Shown: positions 61,308-64,000 of the stretch, piece after piece
Layout: the number at the start of each line of letters is the position of its first letter
How positions within the stretch are numbered: the first letter of the stretch is position 1
DNA from: an uncultured Microscilla sp.
GTDB lineage: Bacteria; Bacteroidota; Bacteroidia; Cytophagales; Microscillaceae
Length of the DNA: 64,000 nt
Direction of reading: 5' to 3'
Assembly: GCF_947493425.1 (NCBI RefSeq)
Contig: NZ_CANLRP010000007.1
Location: 44,544 to 108,543 of the forward strand
Made by a program: the position numbers and the translations under genes
Notes under the pieces: generated by a model
Told to the model about the DNA's origin: nothing
Database searches by the model: none
Seen by the model: the letters and a program-made list of their open reading frames with translations, nothing else

Positions 61308-61919
61308 ATGAAAAAATATTATTTAATCTTGTGCATCTGTTGTTTGAGTGGCTGGCTCAAGGCTCAGCCTGGATCTTATACTTATTGTGAGTTATATTTT
61401 ACTTACCAATACCAAGGCAAAAGCAAAGAAATTCTGTTTCCAGAGTTTAGTAAAGTACAACAAAGTGACGGTATGTTGGTGATGGCAAGTAAAGACAAAA
61501 GGGGCAGGTTTGGGTTGGTGGTGCAATTTCCTGATAAGAGCCATACATATGATGTAGACGGTTACAGGGCTCATTCTTATACAGAAACCAAGGGTTCTTT
61601 ACAGGTAGATTGGTCAGGGAGAGATAGGAAGGTAACAGCTGAATTATTTTTATTTCTTATTCCGTCGGCTCATCGTAAAAAAAAGGTAGTCAAAGTACCT
61701 GCACATTATGTGATGCATTTGCAAATGAAAATGCAAGAAGTAAATAAAGAAGGGTTTGCACATTTAGACTATAATTTTCTGATTCCTTACCAAGCAGGGG
61801 CTTATAGTATCAATCTCTTTGATATTGAAAGTGACCCTGATGAGGGTAAAAAGAGTATCACCAAATTTTGGAAATCTGGCGCACAGCCTACCAAAATATA
61901 TACTTTTAAGTTGCGCTGA
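61308..61919 (+). CDS. Secreted protein of unknown family, tandem copy 4 of 4
   Basis: 203 residues. Signal peptide MKKYYLILCICCLSGWLKA, identical to copy 1, as is the segment DVDGYRAHSYTETKGSLQVD (two substitutions against copy 1). It ends KIYTFKLR like copies 2 and 3. Private changes include YTYCELYFTYQYQ. It has a long T-rich spacer upstream and lies only 12 bp before the Lgt-like gene, the original context of the repeat unit judging from the fossils. Confidence 0.78.
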   Translation: MKKYYLILCICCLSGWLKAQPGSYTYCELYFTYQYQGKSKEILFPEFSKVQQSDGMLVMASKDKRGRFGLVVQFPDKSHTYDVDGYRAHSYTETKGSLQVDWSGRDRKVTAELFLFLIPSAHRKKKVVKVPAHYVMHLQMKMQEVNKEGFAHLDYNFLIPYQAGAYSINLFDIESDPDEGKKSITKFWKSGAQPTKIYTFKLR

Positions 61920-61931
61920 AACCAATAGCAA

Positions 61932-63065
61932 ATGAACCTAGCCAGAGTTTTTCGTTTGCCCGAACAAGTGCCCTTGTTTGGTCGCACCTTTTCTATTTAT
62001 TTTATTTTGGGGCACGCAAACTTAGTGTTGTCACTCATTATCAACCTAGGTTTGTGTGCGCACATAGGGTTGTCTTATGTTGTATGTGTGAGCTTATATA
62101 TCGTGGCATTGCTTGCTTTTTACGGGTTGGCTTTCATTTCTAAAGCTTTGTTGGGGTATGAGCATTATGTGCTGTTAAGGTACAGTTTAGCTGTCAATAT
62201 CGTGTTGGCAATTATGTTGTGGTATGTTACCATATCGGCAAACGAATATTGGCATTACCTCGACTTGTTTGCCATCGCTTTGGCATTAATGATTGCCATA
62301 GGTAGGATAGGGTGCCAAACTGTAGGTTGTTGTCATGGCAAACCCTGTAACTGGAGGTTTTACACCGCCTATAGTTTCAAAAATGTGAGTCACAAACCAG
62401 TGGTAAGGTTTGTACCTATTCAGTTGATTGAGTCCTGTTTTGCTTTTTTTCTGGCTGCTTTAGGAATTTTCTATAAGTTGACAAATGCGGATGCAGGTGT
62501 ATTTTTTATAGTTTTTTGGGTGCTTTACGCGATTGGCAGGTATATATTTGAGTTTTACAGGGGCGACCCCGACCGACCGTACTGGAAAGGCTTTTCAGAA
62601 GCCCAATGGTTATGTACTGGTATATTGGGTGGCATATTTCTTTTGCAATACTGGCATACATTGTCTCTAGTATGGTGGGGCATAAGTGTTGTGGTGGTTT
62701 GTATACACTGTTTAGTGTTGTTTTATAGAATTATCTATCAAACAGCCTTTTATCGTTTGCTAGAACCCATACATCTGATGGAGTTTAGTCAAAAAGCGCT
62801 TCAAAGCAAACAAGGAAAAGAAGTAGAAACCACCAGCCAAAAAATCAAAGTTTCTTGTACTGCGCTAGGCGCTGACCAATGCTTGTATACTTTGTCGCAC
62901 GTAGATAGAGTATTACCAAGAAGGTGGGCAAAACGCCTTTTCAAGCATTTACAATACACTGCACATCCTGCGCGACCAACCAAAATAGAGTATTATAACC
63001 AAGGAGTATATCATTTGATTGTTTTGCCACAAAAAACAGAAGCATCACAAGCGCAAACAACATAG
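61932..63065 (+). CDS. Divergent prolipoprotein diacylglyceryl transferase (Lgt)-like membrane protein
   Basis: 377 residues with about seven membrane helices in the first 275 residues, then a soluble C-terminal part of about 100 residues. The Lgt-family marks are AIGRIGCQTVGCCHGKPC (the place of GRIGNFxNxExxG, here the Cys-rich variant seen in Lgt-like proteins) and RYIFEFYRGDPDRP followed by SEAQWL (R-x-x-x-E-F-x-R, then Q). A clear HGG motif is not seen. Lgt transfers diacylglycerol to lipobox Cys, but this divergent form may not do so; the four secreted neighbours have no lipobox. Gene order couples it to copy 4 (12 bp). The tail may interact with cluster partners. Confidence 0.78.
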   Translation: MNLARVFRLPEQVPLFGRTFSIYFILGHANLVLSLIINLGLCAHIGLSYVVCVSLYIVALLAFYGLAFISKALLGYEHYVLLRYSLAVNIVLAIMLWYVTISANEYWHYLDLFAIALALMIAIGRIGCQTVGCCHGKPCNWRFYTAYSFKNVSHKPVVRFVPIQLIESCFAFFLAALGIFYKLTNADAGVFFIVFWVLYAIGRYIFEFYRGDPDRPYWKGFSEAQWLCTGILGGIFLLQYWHTLSLVWWGISVVVVCIHCLVLFYRIIYQTAFYRLLEPIHLMEFSQKALQSKQGKEVETTSQKIKVSCTALGADQCLYTLSHVDRVLPRRWAKRLFKHLQYTAHPARPTKIEYYNQGVYHLIVLPQKTEASQAQTT

Positions 63066-63120
63066 TGCATTGGGGATTAAATAAATATAATATGATAGGA
63101 ATTTAGTTTCCAATGCACTA
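63063..63120. repeat. Foldback between convergent genes
   Basis: TAGTGCATTGG at 63063-63073 and CCAATGCACTA at 63110-63120, perfect 11-bp arms with an AT-rich, partly self-complementary loop. It starts in the stop codon of the Lgt-like gene. A weak bidirectional terminator or a small repeat. Confidence 0.45.
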
Positions 63121-63145
63121 GTATTGCCTACGCTTGTGGTGGTAT

Positions 63146-63922
63146 TTATACACTTACTACTCCTTCAAATACTGCTTCAGCAGGGCCTATCAAGTAGATA
63201 TTGTTAAATTCTTGCGGAGACTTTTGGGTAAACGAAATCTGTAAATCGCCTCCCAAAGTTTTTATATTGATAGGGCTAACCATTTGCCGTAAGCTACTGG
63301 TAAGTGCCGCCGCTGTTACTCCAGTACCACAAGAGTATGTTTCGTCTTCTACTCCACGCTCGTAAGTTCTCACAAAAATATGTTGCTCGCCTATCCTTTC
63401 TACAAAGTTTACATTGGTGCCTACTTCCTTAAAACGTTCATTGTAACGAATAGACTTACCTTCTGCAAACACATCAAACTGCTCTAGGTTCTCTACAAAC
63501 TGCACATAATGAGGCGACCCCGTATCTAAAAAATAGTGGTCGTGGTTGTTTTCTACTGTCTGTACATCGCCCATTTTCAAATGTACCAACCCGTTTTCTA
63601 CCTTGGCATCGTGTGGACCATCTACTGCTATGAAATGAGTTTCGTGCTCAAATATACCTAAAAACTGAGCAAACTTTACAGTACACCTACCTCCATTGCC
63701 ACACATAGAGCCTTCTTTTCCGTTGGCATTGAAATATACCATTCTAAAGTCGTAGCCTTCGGCATTGCGCAATAGAATCAACCCATCTGCACCTATGCCA
63801 AACCGTCGGTCGCAAAGGCGAGCAATTAATTCATAATTGTCAATAGGAAACTGGGCAGCTCGATCGTCAATCATGACAAAGTCATTGCCAGTACCCTGAT
63901 ATTTGTAGAATAATACATTCAT
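63146..63922 (-). CDS. dapF: Diaminopimelate epimerase
   Basis: 258 residues, start ATG at 63922. Converts LL- to meso-diaminopimelate for lysine and peptidoglycan synthesis, in the cytosol and without cofactor. Both catalytic cysteines are in their motifs: [13 protein letters not shown] and [12 protein letters not shown]. Other marks are [15 protein letters not shown] at the N-terminus, [13 protein letters not shown] and the substrate loop VGTNVNFVE. The length is slightly below the usual 270-280, as in many Bacteroidota. It is convergent with the DUF4157 cluster and is probably the first gene of its unit. A partial hairpin-like sequence (GGCACTTGGGC region) lies near the right edge upstream. 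Confidence 0.96.
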   Translation of the reverse strand: MNVLFYKYQGTGNDFVMIDDRAAQFPIDNYELIARLCDRRFGIGADGLILLRNAEGYDFRMVYFNANGKEGSMCGNGGRCTVKFAQFLGIFEHETHFIAVDGPHDAKVENGLVHLKMGDVQTVENNHDHYFLDTGSPHYVQFVENLEQFDVFAEGKSIRYNERFKEVGTNVNFVERIGEQHIFVRTYERGVEDETYSCGTGVTAAALTSSLRQMVSPINIKTLGGDLQISFTQKSPQEFNNIYLIGPAEAVFEGVVSV

Positions 63923-64000
63923 AACTTACGTTTCGCCCAAATGGGAATCAGAAAATGAAACTTGTTCAAGTCCTAAATAGGCACTTGGGCTTATTTTTAA

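Noticed and set aside
56184..63065. Complete contractile injection system
   Set aside because: No sheath, tube, baseplate or AAA ATPase genes in the window; only the DUF4157 protein points to such a system.
1..64000. CRISPR arrays, prophage, IS transposases, rRNA
   Set aside because: No regularly spaced direct repeats, no phage structural or transposase genes, no rRNA sequence recognised.

Overview
The window is about 64 kb of AT-rich DNA from a member of the Bacteroidota, most likely a marine Cytophagales bacterium related to Microscilla (inference). Supporting signs are SusC/SusD outer-membrane pairs, many short secreted proteins of unknown function, promoters of the Bacteroidota type (TTTG or TTG, about 19-20 nt, TAnnTTTG), few Shine-Dalgarno sites, and SpoIIE phosphatases with TPR and coiled-coil sensor parts. 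Most transcription units hold one to three genes and many end in clear hairpin-plus-T terminators.

Layout. 0-5 kb: the start of a SusC gene running off the left edge, three tandem paralogues of an unknown secreted family, and a VWA membrane protein. 5-10 kb: threonine aldolase, and a CcoI copper ATPase followed by a 57-residue CcoS. 10-15 kb: a tRNA-Gly/tRNA-Leu operon with an excellent promoter, unknown secreted and membrane proteins, a GNAT acetyltransferase and a polysaccharide-type ABC permease. 15-24 kb: a complete susC-susD pair behind a 1 kb leader region, then a membrane-anchored patatin. 24-32 kb: LRR protein, rsgA, purB, an MsbA-like exporter and envelope proteins. 33-47 kb: a PDZ-hydrolase cluster, CBS protein, BASS transporter, epimerase, two overlapping SGNH hydrolases, a LolD-type ATPase, CPBP protease homologue, ZIP transporter and a large TPR-SpoIIE phosphatase. 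47-56 kb: a MarR/61-residue peptide/MFS module, a muconolactone-isomerase-like protein, cinA, nuoA, an MltD-like transglycosylase and two SpoIIAA-like proteins. 63-64 kb: dapF.

The most interesting region is 56.1-63.1 kb, a tight seven-gene same-strand cluster. It encodes an unknown cytosolic protein, a 715-residue fusion of an eCIS-core (DUF4157) HExxH domain with a pyroglutamyl-peptidase-like domain whose catalytic Cys is replaced by Ser, four tandem secreted paralogues, and a divergent Lgt-like membrane protein. The spacers after the first two paralogues keep a small fossil of the first codons of the Lgt-like gene, which shows how the array grew. I read it as a candidate effector/protection module; no contractile-injection structural genes lie in the window.

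Intergenic DNA also holds a family of about 160-170 bp foldback (MITE-like) elements sharing a central AATAGC/TTTAGC hairpin, a second repeat with 18-bp inverted ends, and a pair of GTTGATA...CAAC operator-like sites in the MarR/MFS module.
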